Of a stretch of 64,000 nucleotides of DNA, positions 35,262 to 44,560 are shown one piece after another (position 1 is the stretch's first letter; every line of letters starts with the position of its first letter). Where the stretch lies: the NCBI RefSeq assembly GCF_010500895.1, contig NZ_JAAAWO010000009.1, forward strand, positions 1-64,000, read 5' to 3'. The translations under genes and the position numbers were made by a program. The notes beneath the pieces are model-generated. The model had not been told where the DNA came from. It made no database searches and was given only the letters and a program-made list of their open reading frames with translations. The stretch comes from Alteromonas genovensis (lineage in GTDB: Bacteria > Pseudomonadota > Gammaproteobacteria > Enterobacterales > Alteromonadaceae).

Positions 35262-35690
35262 ATGCAGTTCCCTCCTTACGGCAATTACTCTGTGGACATT
35301 TCTGGCAATGTGTTAGAAGTGTTTGCCTTAGGCGCGTGGAATTTAAAGACCACCCAGCTATTTGTTGAAGAGATGCATTCGTTGATTAAACGCTTTGATG
35401 GTGAACCTTGGGCAGCGTTAATGGATGGTAGGCGTTGGGTGCTCGCTACACCAGATTGTCAGGCGTACCTTTCAGAAGCCATTAAGACCAACATTGCTAT
35501 GGGGCTGTGCCGTTCGGCCTACGTACTAGACAGTGGCATGGTTAAAAAGGCCCACCTTGAGCGAACTCACCCGTCTAAACAAAGAGATTCAGAATTTCCT
35601 CACTACGAACGGCAATATTTTAAAAAGTATTTTGAAGCACTTAACTGGCTTAATCAGGAGGGGTTTTCACCCATTCTAACAAAGCCGTGA
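35262..35690 (+). CDS. Conserved hypothetical, possibly STAS/SpoIIAA-like
   Basis: The 142-residue soluble protein has alternating strands and helices (V-D-I-S-G-N-V-L-E-V-F-A, then a long amphipathic helix, then P-W-A-A-L-M-D-G-R-R-W) that resemble STAS-like proteins, but no clear signature. It lies alone between the PLP enzyme gene and the CnoX-type thioredoxin gene, with AT-rich promoter sequence before it. Confidence 0.55.
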   Translation: MQFPPYGNYSVDISGNVLEVFALGAWNLKTTQLFVEEMHSLIKRFDGEPWAALMDGRRWVLATPDCQAYLSEAIKTNIAMGLCRSAYVLDSGMVKKAHLERTHPSKQRDSEFPHYERQYFKKYFEALNWLNQEGFSPILTKP

Positions 35691-35767
35691 GAGACCAATG
35701 TCTCAAAGACTTGGTTTTGGAAAAGCATAGCCTTAACAGCCGCGGTTAAGACTATGCCTTGTGCCGT

Positions 35768-36637
35768 TTAGTAAAGCAGGCTGTATACCTTTCTGCGGTA
35801 TTCAGATTTAAGCGGGTCGCCGTCTGGTAGCGCGTTCATCATATCCATCATCAGTTTGCGAGCATTGCCAAAACCAAGCTCTTTCTTTAACACCGCATAC
35901 AGCAGTGCAAGTGCATCTTGCGCCTTATTGGCCTGCTGTAACTGAACGGCCAAATCCACCTTTGCTTGTAAATCATCTGGGTTCGATTCAACCACCGACT
36001 GCAGCTGTCGTATTTCTGGAGTATCGGCCGCTTGCTCCGCCAGCTCTATTTTTCCATTTAAAGTTTGGTAGCGGGAGTCTTGATCCACTAGCTTAATTTC
36101 TGACAATAGCTGCTTAGCTACATCGATTGAGCCTGTTTCTATAAAACAGTCGATAAGCATGTACTTAGCGTTCACATTACTTTCGTTAAGTGCCAGCGCC
36201 TCTTTTGCAGCAGGTAATGCTGCAGCATAGTCACCCTGCTGAATTGCTTTACCCGCGGTGGCAAGCAGTTCGTCTTCAGGGTTAGGCAAGTATTTACCCA
36301 ACATTTCGCGTATTTGCGGCTCGCCCTGCACACCGGCAAAACCATCTACAGGTTGACCGTTTTGCACTACCATCACCGTGGGCAGATTGCGAATACCAAA
36401 CTGAGCAGCTACCTCTTGTTGCGCTTCACAATCAACTTTCGCCAGTATCATGTGCTCACTGTATTCACCGGCAAGTTTCTCTAAAATTGGCTGTAAGTCT
36501 TTGCATGGCTCGCACCACGGAGCCCAAAAATCGATAAGCACCACTTTCTCTTGCGACGCTTCAACTATAATTTGTTGAAAGTTTTCGACGGTAATATCAA
36601 CAATGGTTGCCTGAGTATTAGCAATCATATTTTCCAT
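35768..36637 (-). CDS. cnoX: Thioredoxin-TPR co-chaperone (CnoX/YbbN type)
   Basis: The 289-residue protein has an N-terminal thioredoxin domain with an intact W-C-E-P-C site (Cys42, Cys45) and a C-terminal TPR-like region at about residues 115-285. E. coli CnoX has lost the two cysteines (SQHC), so this version can still do redox chemistry. The family guards unfolded proteins and hands them to GroEL. An AAAGG site lies nine bases before the first ATG; the second, three codons on, is an alternative. Confidence 0.9.
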   Translation of the reverse strand: MENMIANTQATIVDITVENFQQIIVEASQEKVVLIDFWAPWCEPCKDLQPILEKLAGEYSEHMILAKVDCEAQQEVAAQFGIRNLPTVMVVQNGQPVDGFAGVQGEPQIREMLGKYLPNPEDELLATAGKAIQQGDYAAALPAAKEALALNESNVNAKYMLIDCFIETGSIDVAKQLLSEIKLVDQDSRYQTLNGKIELAEQAADTPEIRQLQSVVESNPDDLQAKVDLAVQLQQANKAQDALALLYAVLKKELGFGNARKLMMDMMNALPDGDPLKSEYRRKVYSLLY

Positions 36638-36869
36638 AACGGGTGCCTTTTGTTAAATCATTACATGCAAAGGAATATGGGGTAGTTAGACACAAAATAC
36701 AAGGCTAAGCGCATATCCTATTTATAGGCAGTAATGACAGTCAAAGTAGAAAAAACATTGTCGTATTTATGACATTATTTGACAAAGCACCATGTTAAAT
36801 TAGTGTAAATAGTAAGAATAAGCGCTTCGCCTTAGTAAGCGATGACGTGTATAAATAGGGCAGAAAATT

Positions 36870-37199
36870 ATGAGCAATGAAATATCGTCTGATTCCCGCT
36901 TTAGCTCTTTTGCAGAGTTTTATCCGTTTTACTTAAAAGAACACAGCGACGCCACTTGCCGCACGCTGCACTTTATTGGCTCATGGCTTGTTCTGGGTAT
37001 TGTCGCCACGGCCATATTCACTAACGTGTTGGTTTACCTTTGGTTGATTCCCCTAGTGGGATATGGATTTGCCTGGGTGGGTCATTTTTTCTTTGAAAAA
37101 AATAAACCCGCTACCTTTAAATACCCCCTATACAGCTTTATAGGCGACTGGGTAATGTTTAAAGATATTTTGGTAGGCCGGATTAGCCTTAGGAACTAG
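36870..37199 (+). CDS. Mpo1-like (DUF962) membrane protein
   Basis: The 109-residue protein has the DUF962 pattern: F-A-E-F-Y-P-F-Y-L-x-E-H with its histidine, T-L-H-F-I-G-S, two hydrophobic helices, and G-H-F-F-F-E-K-N-K-P-A-T-F-K-Y-P at about residues 71-86. Yeast Mpo1 is an iron-dependent dioxygenase acting on 2-hydroxy fatty acids; the metal histidines are kept. Stands alone. Confidence 0.88.
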   Translation: MSNEISSDSRFSSFAEFYPFYLKEHSDATCRTLHFIGSWLVLGIVATAIFTNVLVYLWLIPLVGYGFAWVGHFFFEKNKPATFKYPLYSFIGDWVMFKDILVGRISLRN

Positions 37200-37395
37200 C
37201 CAAAATAATTAGCCTTAACAATTAGCCTCAATAAGCAGTTTCTGCGCGCGCCCCAATACAAAGGCATTGAGCTGTTTGTCACACTAAAGGGCAAGTTTGC
37301 CGCACAGGCTTTACACAATTTAAAGCAACAGGCTATGGTAAGAGAAATGATCGTTACCGAATCATTCTCTGCATTAAAAATAAAAAGGAAAACCT

Positions 37396-39510
37396 ATGTC
37401 TGCTTACCGCTTGGTAAATCGTAAACGTAACTTCGCGTTATGTGCTGCGATGACGGCTATATGCGCTGCCCTAACGCCAGTATCTGCTGCTGATAGCGTT
37501 GGTGTTGCAAGCCCAACTGATAACGCACCCAACGTGCTAACCTACAACGACACATTCAATTTAGAGTTTGTTTCTAATCCGCAGTTCATCAATGATGACA
37601 CCGTTATTTATAGCCGTCAGAGCTTAGACATTATGTCTGACAGCAGGCAAAGCAGGCTGTGGCAGGTTGATATAAGCTCAGGTAAACATCGTCCATTCAT
37701 TGCGCAAGATGAAAATATTTCTCAAGCCACACTGTCCCCCGACGGCACTGCTATCGCCTATACCAAAGCCGTTGATGGACGCGCTCAGCTGCACTTGTAT
37801 TACCTTGATTCAAAGCAATCTGTACGCCTTACCAATAGCGACGAAGCGCCATCTAACTTAACGTGGTCTCCTGATGGCAAGTCGCTTGCCTTTAGCCTTT
37901 TTACCGAAGAAAAAAACGCCCCAATATTTACCGGCATGCCGGCAAAGCCAGAAGGAGCCAAATGGGCAGAACAAGCCACCTATATTGATACCACGCAATA
38001 CCGCGGCGACGGACGAGGCTATTTACGGGAAGGATATAACCAAATCTATGTTCTTCCTGTTGAAGGCGGCACGCCAAGACAATTGACGGATGGAAAGTTT
38101 CCCAGCGGTGGTTCGCTTTCATTTTCACGGGATGGAGATTGGATATACTTTGCCACGCCTCATCGAGAGGACTATGCCCTGCATCCTTACTTTAGTGATA
38201 TCTACAGAGTCAACGTCGCTACCGCTGAAAGTGAGCAAGTGACCAGTATGGAAGGACCTGAGGGCTCACCCGCCCTAAGCCCAGATGGTAAATACCTCGC
38301 GTTTACCCATGTTAACGATAGAAAACTGTCTTATCAAAACAACGACCTGCTTGTGATGAAGCTAAGTGACGGCGAAATTACCCGTCTCACCTCTTCCCTT
38401 GACCGTGCTATTGGCGACTTTACTTGGCGTAAGAATAGTCGAGGGCTTCTCTTTTCATACCTCGATGAAGGTGACAATAAGCTAGCAGCAGTGAACCTCA
38501 AAGGCGACGTGAAACCATTGGACGTTGCCATAGGTGGTCAATCACTAGGTAGACCGTATACATCGGGGGCCTTCGCCATGAGCGATGAAGGTACCGTTGT
38601 GTATACCAGCGCAGCTCGAAACATGCCGGGGGATCTCACTTTGTATCGCACCCGCGATGACGATAGAGCGTTAACACACCTCAACGACGATACACTGGGT
38701 CATAAGGCACTTGCAGAGGTGATTGATTTATCGGTAACTTCTAGCGTTGATGAGCGAAACATCGATGCTTGGATAGCACTACCACCCGGTTTTGATAGCA
38801 GTAAAGAATACCCGTTTATCTTAGAAATTCACGGTGGTCCGCACGCTGCCTACGGCCCCCACTTCGCCATGGAAATACAGTTAATGGCGGCACAAGGTTA
38901 TGTAGTGGCTTGGTCTAACCCAAGAGGCAGTAGCTCTTATGGCGAAGATTTTGGCAACCTTATTCACCATAACTACCCATCTGAGGATTATAACGACCTT
39001 ATGGATGTCGTCGATGCTGTCATCGACAAGGGTTATGTTGATACCGACAACCTATTTATTACAGGTGGTTCGGGGGGTGGTGTGCTCACTGCTTGGTCAA
39101 TCGGAAAGACCGACCGCTTCGCTGCGGCCGTGGTTGCTAAGCCCGTGATTAACTGGATGAGCTTTGCTTTGACCGCCGATGCCTATCCGTTTTTCAGTCA
39201 ATATTGGATGTCTGATATGCCGTGGAATATTGCCGACAAACTGTGGAAACGCAGCCCACTTTCATTAGTTGGCAACGTGACGACGCCCACTATGCTGTTA
39301 ACCGGTGAGTCTGATTACCGCACGCCGATTAGTGAGTCTGAACAGTATTACCAAGCGTTAAAGCTTCAGGATATTGATGCAGCCATGGTGAGAATACCTG
39401 GCGCCTCACACGGGATAGCAAGCAAGCCATCTCGCCTTATTCAAAAGGTGGGGAATATTATTGCGTGGTTCGAGCGCTACAAAACCACATCCGACGGTAA
39501 AGATAAATAA
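37396..39510 (+). CDS. S9-family serine peptidase (prolyl oligopeptidase type)
   Basis: The 704-residue protein has a signal peptide (to about A-S-A-A), a beta-propeller with repeated W-S-P-D-G-K / L-S-P-D-G blocks (residues 80-440), and a hydrolase domain with the triad Ser559 in G-G-S-G-G-G, Asp640 in G-E-S-D-Y-R-T-P and His672 in G-A-S-H-G-I. It is a secreted dipeptidyl or acyl peptidase. A strong terminator follows. Confidence 0.92.
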   Translation: MSAYRLVNRKRNFALCAAMTAICAALTPVSAADSVGVASPTDNAPNVLTYNDTFNLEFVSNPQFINDDTVIYSRQSLDIMSDSRQSRLWQVDISSGKHRPFIAQDENISQATLSPDGTAIAYTKAVDGRAQLHLYYLDSKQSVRLTNSDEAPSNLTWSPDGKSLAFSLFTEEKNAPIFTGMPAKPEGAKWAEQATYIDTTQYRGDGRGYLREGYNQIYVLPVEGGTPRQLTDGKFPSGGSLSFSRDGDWIYFATPHREDYALHPYFSDIYRVNVATAESEQVTSMEGPEGSPALSPDGKYLAFTHVNDRKLSYQNNDLLVMKLSDGEITRLTSSLDRAIGDFTWRKNSRGLLFSYLDEGDNKLAAVNLKGDVKPLDVAIGGQSLGRPYTSGAFAMSDEGTVVYTSAARNMPGDLTLYRTRDDDRALTHLNDDTLGHKALAEVIDLSVTSSVDERNIDAWIALPPGFDSSKEYPFILEIHGGPHAAYGPHFAMEIQLMAAQGYVVAWSNPRGSSSYGEDFGNLIHHNYPSEDYNDLMDVVDAVIDKGYVDTDNLFITGGSGGGVLTAWSIGKTDRFAAAVVAKPVINWMSFALTADAYPFFSQYWMSDMPWNIADKLWKRSPLSLVGNVTTPTMLLTGESDYRTPISESEQYYQALKLQDIDAAMVRIPGASHGIASKPSRLIQKVGNIIAWFERYKTTSDGKDK

Positions 39511-39526
39511 ACAACGCGCTTCAAAT

Positions 39527-39566
39527 AAAAAGCCGAGCTAGCGCACTTCGCTAGCTCGGCTTTTTT
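39527..39566 (+). terminator. Terminator of the S9 peptidase gene
   Basis: AAAGCCGAGCTAGCG and CGCTAGCTCGGCTTT pair perfectly with a CACTT loop, followed by a T run. It is 16 bases past the stop. Confidence 0.95.
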
Positions 39567-39687
39567 GCTTGCCTTTTTTGCTTTTTTTTTTGCCAAGCCC
39601 TGTCTTACTCGTGATGATAAGAGCGTCGACTGACCTATTGAGTCACTCGTATTGGCACTGACCTTAACACTGCCGTTGGCATTGGCA

Positions 39688-40833
39688 CTATTTGGTCAGC
39701 TTTAGCACCTTGCCATTTGGCGCATCCGTTAACAGATAAATTGCACCCGCTTCGTCAACCTCAACATCTCTGATGCGAGCGCCGTTATCTCGTAGGTATT
39801 CGTGCTGCTCTGTGGGTTTTCCATCTACCACATCGATACGACGAAGATGAGTAAACTTCAACGACCCCACAAGAATGTCTCCCTGCCATTCTTTAAACAT
39901 GTCACCGGTATAAAATACGAGCCCACTAGGAGCGATAGAAGGGTCCCAATAGAGCCAAGGTTGCTCCATGCCTTCCATGTGAGTTTTATCACTGATGATA
40001 TCGCCACTGTAATCAATGCCATAAGTGATTTCAGGCCAGCCATAGTTAGCGCCGTTTTTGATAAGGTTTATTTCATCACCGCCTTTAGGCCCATGCTCCA
40101 TTGCCCACACTGCACCAGTATCGGGGTGAACCGTTACGCCCTGAACGTTTCGATGACCAAAACTGAATACTTCCGGCGCATCACCGTCAGTGAAAGGGTT
40201 ACTATCAGGTACGCCGCCATCGCGATTTATGCGCACAATAGTACCGAAGTGATTATCCGTATTTTGTGCTTCCTTCATGTATTTGTAGCGATCGCCAAGG
40301 GTGACGTACAGAGACTTTTCAGCATCAAATACTAATCGGCACCCAAAGTGGAAACCATTGTCGATAACAGGTGAAGCACTGAATATTACCTCTACATTTT
40401 CGAGCGCATTGTCTATTAGTGTCGCCTTCGCCACACTGCTGCTACTGCCAGGCTTGCCTTCATCAGAGGGTTTGCTGTAGCAAAAATACACCGTATTATT
40501 TTCGCTGAAATCAGGGTCGATAGTAATATCCAGTATTCCGCCTTGATTGTTTGCAACAACCTCTGGCACGTTTGCAAGCCTGTCTGATAACTCGCCGCTT
40601 TGTGACAACCTACGAATACCACCAGAGCGTTCAGTTACTAGCATATCTCCGTTAGGTAGAAACGCCATTCCCCATGGGTGCTCGAGCCCCTGCGCGAGTG
40701 TCGTTACTTTTATCCCGTTATCTTTGGTGCTAATGACCTTGTCTGTGTCATTGTGACTATTTGCCATCACGCCTTGGCTGACTGCCAAACTGATACTACA
40801 AAGGCCAAGTAATCCCGCTGTAAATTTTTTCAT
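39688..40833 (-). CDS. PQQ-dependent sugar dehydrogenase family protein
   Basis: The 381-residue protein has a signal peptide (residues 1-24), then the soluble-GDH pattern: L-E-H-P-W-G-M-A-F-L-P-N-G near residue 50, T-E-R-S-G-G-I-R-R, F-G-H-R-N-V-Q-G near 220 and E-H-G-P-K-G-G-D-E near 250. These are periplasmic aldose dehydrogenases that use PQQ. No PQQ synthesis genes are in view. Confidence 0.9.
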   Translation of the reverse strand: MKKFTAGLLGLCSISLAVSQGVMANSHNDTDKVISTKDNGIKVTTLAQGLEHPWGMAFLPNGDMLVTERSGGIRRLSQSGELSDRLANVPEVVANNQGGILDITIDPDFSENNTVYFCYSKPSDEGKPGSSSSVAKATLIDNALENVEVIFSASPVIDNGFHFGCRLVFDAEKSLYVTLGDRYKYMKEAQNTDNHFGTIVRINRDGGVPDSNPFTDGDAPEVFSFGHRNVQGVTVHPDTGAVWAMEHGPKGGDEINLIKNGANYGWPEITYGIDYSGDIISDKTHMEGMEQPWLYWDPSIAPSGLVFYTGDMFKEWQGDILVGSLKFTHLRRIDVVDGKPTEQHEYLRDNGARIRDVEVDEAGAIYLLTDAPNGKVLKLTK

Positions 40834-41011
40834 CTGTGCCTCAATGTTCGCTATTGCTCTTATCGATGTCGTTTTTTGACTGCCGCATTTTTTAATGCGC
40901 TATCTCAGTTACATCTTTTGCTGTGTACCTGGTTTTCTGCATCCAGCTTTCTGTATTTAACCTTCTATATCTAAATAGGGCGAATATAACTTAGTGAAGT
41001 AACAATTATAC

Positions 41012-41045
41012 AAAAAAGGGTACAGCATAGCTGTACCCTTTATTT
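41012..41045 (-). terminator. Terminator downstream of dps
   Basis: AAGGGTACAGC and GCTGTACCCTT form an 11-bp stem with an ATA loop and T-rich flanks on both strands. It lies about 60 bases beyond the dps stop. Confidence 0.88.
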
Positions 41046-41101
41046 TATTCGTCCCGAGATATCGGGCAAAGGCCTCTTTTTACAGAGCGGTCTTTTAACG
41101 T

Positions 41102-41575
41102 CTACTTTGGTAGCGTCGCGCGAAGCATCCAAGCCGTTTTTTCGTGAACGCGCATTCTATCGCCAATTAGCGCAGCTGAAGATTCATCATCTGCACCTTG
41201 GGCTAATTTCAATGACTCTCTGCACGTTTTCACCACTTGCTCGTGAGCATGGGTGAGTAAACGCACCATTTCAGTAGCTTCTGGCACACCGTCGACTTCA
41301 TCGATAGCACTTAACTCAGCAAACGCTTTATACGTTCCTGGAGCCGCCACGCCTAATGTACGAATACGCTCTGCAATTTCATCAACAGCTTCTGCAAGCT
41401 CGGTGTAGTGCTCTTCAAACATCAAGTGTAGTTCGCGAAACTGCGGACCTTCAACATTCCAGTGAAAATTATGAGTTTGAAGGTATAACGTGTACGAGTC
41501 TGCCAATAGTTTCTTTAAACCATGTGCTACTTCACCACGATCGCTTTCTGAAATTCCAATATCAATTTTACTCAT
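41102..41575 (-). CDS. dps: Dps-family ferritin-like protein
   Basis: The 157-residue protein has the Dps ferroxidase segments N-F-H-W-N-V-E-G-P at about residues 38-46, L-H-x-x-F-E-E-H-Y at about 50-58 and D-E-I-A-E-R-I-R near 65. It stores iron as a 12-subunit shell and protects DNA from peroxide. A palindrome lies about 110 bases upstream. Confidence 0.93.
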   Translation of the reverse strand: MSKIDIGISESDRGEVAHGLKKLLADSYTLYLQTHNFHWNVEGPQFRELHLMFEEHYTELAEAVDEIAERIRTLGVAAPGTYKAFAELSAIDEVDGVPEATEMVRLLTHAHEQVVKTCRESLKLAQGADDESSAALIGDRMRVHEKTAWMLRATLPK

Positions 41576-41683
41576 GTTTCGCTCCTCAACATAATGTTAG
41601 AACTAATTAGCAGTAACGCTAACGAATCAATATACTATACATCAGCTTAATGCAGATAGAACTCGCATTAAGTTGATTGCAGC

Positions 41684-41700
41684 CATCTATTTTATAGATG
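41684..41700. promoter_or_regulatory. Palindrome between dps and the copper chaperone gene
   Basis: CATCTAT and ATAGATG are exact reverse complements around TTT. It is not followed by a T run, so it looks like a protein-binding site rather than a terminator. The protein is unknown. Confidence 0.35.
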
Positions 41701-41780
41701 CTAGACCCTTAAGTTTCAACGTGAAAGATACAGATATTGTCCGGCATCAAAAAATACGTCACTGTGCTTAATGCCTGTGC

Positions 41781-42389
41781 TTAATGCCCGTGTTTATGCA
41801 CAGCTTGTGTATCGGCTTTTACAGGTAGAACCGTATACAATGGCTCTTGCCCATCAAAGTGAAGAGTGAGTTGCACTTCTCCTCCCTCGCTTAAACCATT
41901 TTTTAAACCTAAAAGCATTACGTGGTAACCACCAGATGTGAAAGTGACATGTTCGTGAGCGCCTATGGTCACACCATCAGTTAAGTGACGCATGCGCATA
42001 ACGTCGCCTTCCATTTTCGTGGTGTGAATTTGCGCTTCGTCTGCCACTTTGGCGTCAACAGTAACACCGCTTAGTTGAAGGTCGTCTTCGCCATGATTGT
42101 GCAATGTAAAATAAACAGCTGCCGTTTTAGCCATTGGGAAGGTTGCTCGGGCATAGCCATCTTTAAGGACAACGGGCGATTGGGAGTCTGTCATGTGTCC
42201 ATGTTTTTTATGATGCTCATGGCTCTTGTCGTGCTCATGGTTTTTGCCGTGCTCATGCTCATGGCTTATTTCACGCTCAAGGCTGTCCTCACCGTGAGCA
42301 AAAACAGTAGCCGAAGTAAAACACGTTAGGGCTAGCAGACAGCTAAACGCTTTACCATGAAACTGGCGAACATAGGAAGATAATGACAT
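41781..42389 (-). CDS. PCu(A)C copper chaperone with a His-rich leader
   Basis: The 202-residue protein has a signal peptide, then a histidine-rich stretch of repeated E-H-x-H / H-E-H-D units at about residues 38-66, then a PCu(A)C domain whose copper ligands lie in I-H-T-T-K-M and M-R-M-R-H-L and later H-V-M-L. It delivers copper to cytochrome oxidase in the periplasm. A second His pair closes the protein. The His-rich leader may buffer copper or zinc, which is inference. Confidence 0.92.
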   Translation of the reverse strand: MSLSSYVRQFHGKAFSCLLALTCFTSATVFAHGEDSLEREISHEHEHGKNHEHDKSHEHHKKHGHMTDSQSPVVLKDGYARATFPMAKTAAVYFTLHNHGEDDLQLSGVTVDAKVADEAQIHTTKMEGDVMRMRHLTDGVTIGAHEHVTFTSGGYHVMLLGLKNGLSEGGEVQLTLHFDGQEPLYTVLPVKADTQAVHKHGH

Positions 42390-42456
42390 TGAGAAGTTGC
42401 TCCGTTGTGGTTAACGGAACTATATTACGTAAGAAATGCGTAATAACAAAGATAAA

Positions 42457-42532
<76 letters not shown>

Positions 42533-42593
42533 ACACTATTTAAAACCGCTGCCTAGACAGCGGATGCGTATTCTAGCGATTAAATGGTTACTG

Positions 42594-43730
42594 TCAACCT
42601 TTTAATCGCGTTGCCTCAGCAACTAATTTTGGGAAGTACTCAAGGGGGAGGTACTGACTAAGTGCCATCAACTTTTCACCAAGCTGATGGTAGCTATCAG
42701 TAGTCACATTGATGTGGCCCATCTTACGCTTATCTCTTACCGATTTACCGTACCAATGCAGATGACTGCCATCGATACTCAAAAGCTCTCGAGAAAAACT
42801 ACTGCACCCAATAATATTCACCATGGCACTAGGCCCTAACGCTGATGTGTCGCCTAACGGCAATCCGCACACCGCTCTGAGATGATTCTCGAACTGACTG
42901 GTGACCGCGCCAGATTGACTCCAGTGACCTGAGTTGTGAACCCTCGGCGCTAATTCATTCACCAATAAGGTATCGTTTACTTGGAATAGCTCCACGGCAA
43001 GTACACCCACATAATCCATACCGTCGGCCAAGGTGGTAAAGATATCGTGTGCTTGTTGTTGTAGCGCCTCATCGACGTTTGTTGCAGGCGCAACAGACAC
43101 ATGTAACTGGCCCTGATGATGCAAGTTTTCCGCAAGTGGATAGGTGCGAATATCACCTTTGGCATTCCTCACACCAATGAGTGAAAGCTCGCGGTCGAAG
43201 GCAACCATTTTCTCAACAACTAAAGGCACATTTTCTAAATCTAGGCCCTGAAGAGACTGCTTTAACTCTGGTAATTCAGCGTCGTCTGACAAACGCCATT
43301 GGCCGTAACCATCGTAACCATCGCGACTGGCTTTTAAAATTAACTTGCTGCCAAGCGCATCAACACATTCATCTAATTGGTCTAAGTGCGTAACAATTTT
43401 GTGCTCGCAATTTGCCACACCCATAGTCTGCAACAAGTGCTTTTCACGAACCCGATCTGCACCCACCAAAATACTTTGAATATTCGGCATTAACTTATTG
43501 GTTTGCGCGGCAACTTCAAGCAGGCGCTCGGGAACGTGCTCAAATTCAACGGTTAGCGCATCAGCACCGTCTAACGCTTCATCAAGAGGGATATCTAGAG
43601 GAGTTTTACTTACCGGATGAACAACCGTGTCGTTGTTTACGTCAACGGCCTGAACATCAATACCTAACGGGCTACCCGCAAGATACATCATTTGTGCTAA
43701 TTGACCTGCACCGTAAACGACGACTCTCAT
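42594..43730 (-). CDS. purK: N5-carboxyaminoimidazole ribonucleotide synthase
   Basis: The 378-residue ATP-grasp enzyme makes N5-CAIR from AIR and bicarbonate. It opens with [11 protein letters not shown] and has [11 protein letters not shown] near residue 147 and [12 protein letters not shown] near 265. It overlaps purE by four bases (ATGA). Confidence 0.97.
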   Translation of the reverse strand: MRVVVYGAGQLAQMMYLAGSPLGIDVQAVDVNNDTVVHPVSKTPLDIPLDEALDGADALTVEFEHVPERLLEVAAQTNKLMPNIQSILVGADRVREKHLLQTMGVANCEHKIVTHLDQLDECVDALGSKLILKASRDGYDGYGQWRLSDDAELPELKQSLQGLDLENVPLVVEKMVAFDRELSLIGVRNAKGDIRTYPLAENLHHQGQLHVSVAPATNVDEALQQQAHDIFTTLADGMDYVGVLAVELFQVNDTLLVNELAPRVHNSGHWSQSGAVTSQFENHLRAVCGLPLGDTSALGPSAMVNIIGCSSFSRELLSIDGSHLHWYGKSVRDKRKMGHINVTTDSYHQLGEKLMALSQYLPLEYFPKLVAEATRLKG

Positions 43731-44221
43731 TCATCTAGCTCCAATGTGTTACTTGACGCTAGCACTGTCTCGGTTTGAGTTTTTCTAAAGGCAATAATCG
43801 CGTCTCGTACTGTCTCGTCTTGCAACGCAACAACTTGAGCGGCCAATAGCCCAGCATTAGCTGCGCCAGCTTCGCCAATGGCGAGCGTACCAACGGCAAC
43901 GCCCTTAGGCATTTGCACAATTGATAACAATGAGTCTAAACCGCTAAGTGCTTTTGATTTTACCGGACACCCAAATACTGGCAGATGAGTATGCGCCGCA
44001 ATCATGCCAGGCAAATGAGCAGCACCGCCGGCACCTGCAATAATGGCGCTAAAGCCTTCATCTGCAGCGCTCTCTGCGAACTCCACTAGTAAGTTTGGTG
44101 TTCTGTGCGCCGACACGACTTTCGCGTCAAATTCGACGTTGAACGACTTCAGCATTTTTGCAGCCTGCTGCATGGTAGGCCAGTCTGAAGTTGAACCCAT
44201 TACAATCGCGACTTTCGCCAT
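43727..44221 (-). CDS. purE: N5-CAIR mutase
   Basis: The 164-residue enzyme rearranges N5-CAIR to CAIR. It has [10 protein letters not shown] at residues 8-17, S-A-H-R-T-P near 38 and [12 protein letters not shown] near 63. First gene of purEK; its leader would run through the long inverted repeat at 44242. Confidence 0.98.
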   Translation of the reverse strand: MAKVAIVMGSTSDWPTMQQAAKMLKSFNVEFDAKVVSAHRTPNLLVEFAESAADEGFSAIIAGAGGAAHLPGMIAAHTHLPVFGCPVKSKALSGLDSLLSIVQMPKGVAVGTLAIGEAGAANAGLLAAQVVALQDETVRDAIIAFRKTQTETVLASSNTLELDE

Positions 44222-44241
44222 CTAATGATCCTCGGAGTAGG

Positions 44242-44441
44242 TAACCTGAATCCTGTTTAAGAAACGGCGCTCAGCACCACTAGAAACGCGAATTACTGCG
44301 TTACAAAAGTAAGTAATAGAACGACTATTACGTGACTTTTGCGCCTTGCACTTCGCATTTCTAGCAGTACTGAGTTTGAAATTTTAATTTATATTTTATA
44401 GAACAAAAGCTTGCACCATTCTTTAAACAGGATTCAGGTTA
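44242..44441. repeat. 200-bp long inverted repeat, MITE-like
   Basis: TAACCTGAATCCTGTTTAA at 44242-44260 is matched by TTAAACAGGATTCAGGTTA at 44423-44441, a perfect 19-bp pair. Inner segments also pair: CTAGAAACGCGAA with TTCGCATTTCTAG and GTAATAG with CTATTAC around a five-base loop at 44320-44324. The right arm has about 35 extra AT-rich bases. The ends are symmetrical with TA and it codes for nothing, as expected of a non-autonomous element. This fills most of the purE upstream gap. Confidence 0.75.
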
Positions 44442-44560
44442 TGTAAAATAGACAAGTTTGAAAAGCACGCGATTGTAGCGTAACTTGCGCAAAATTCCCA
44501 CTTCAATTGCCCGTAGAAAGGCGTTTCAAATTGCGCGTTAAATGACTTGTGACAAGATAT

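Noticed and set aside
44222..44241. PurR-type operator upstream of purE
   Set aside because: I found no ACGCAAACGTTT-like palindrome; the only symmetrical element is the long inverted repeat.
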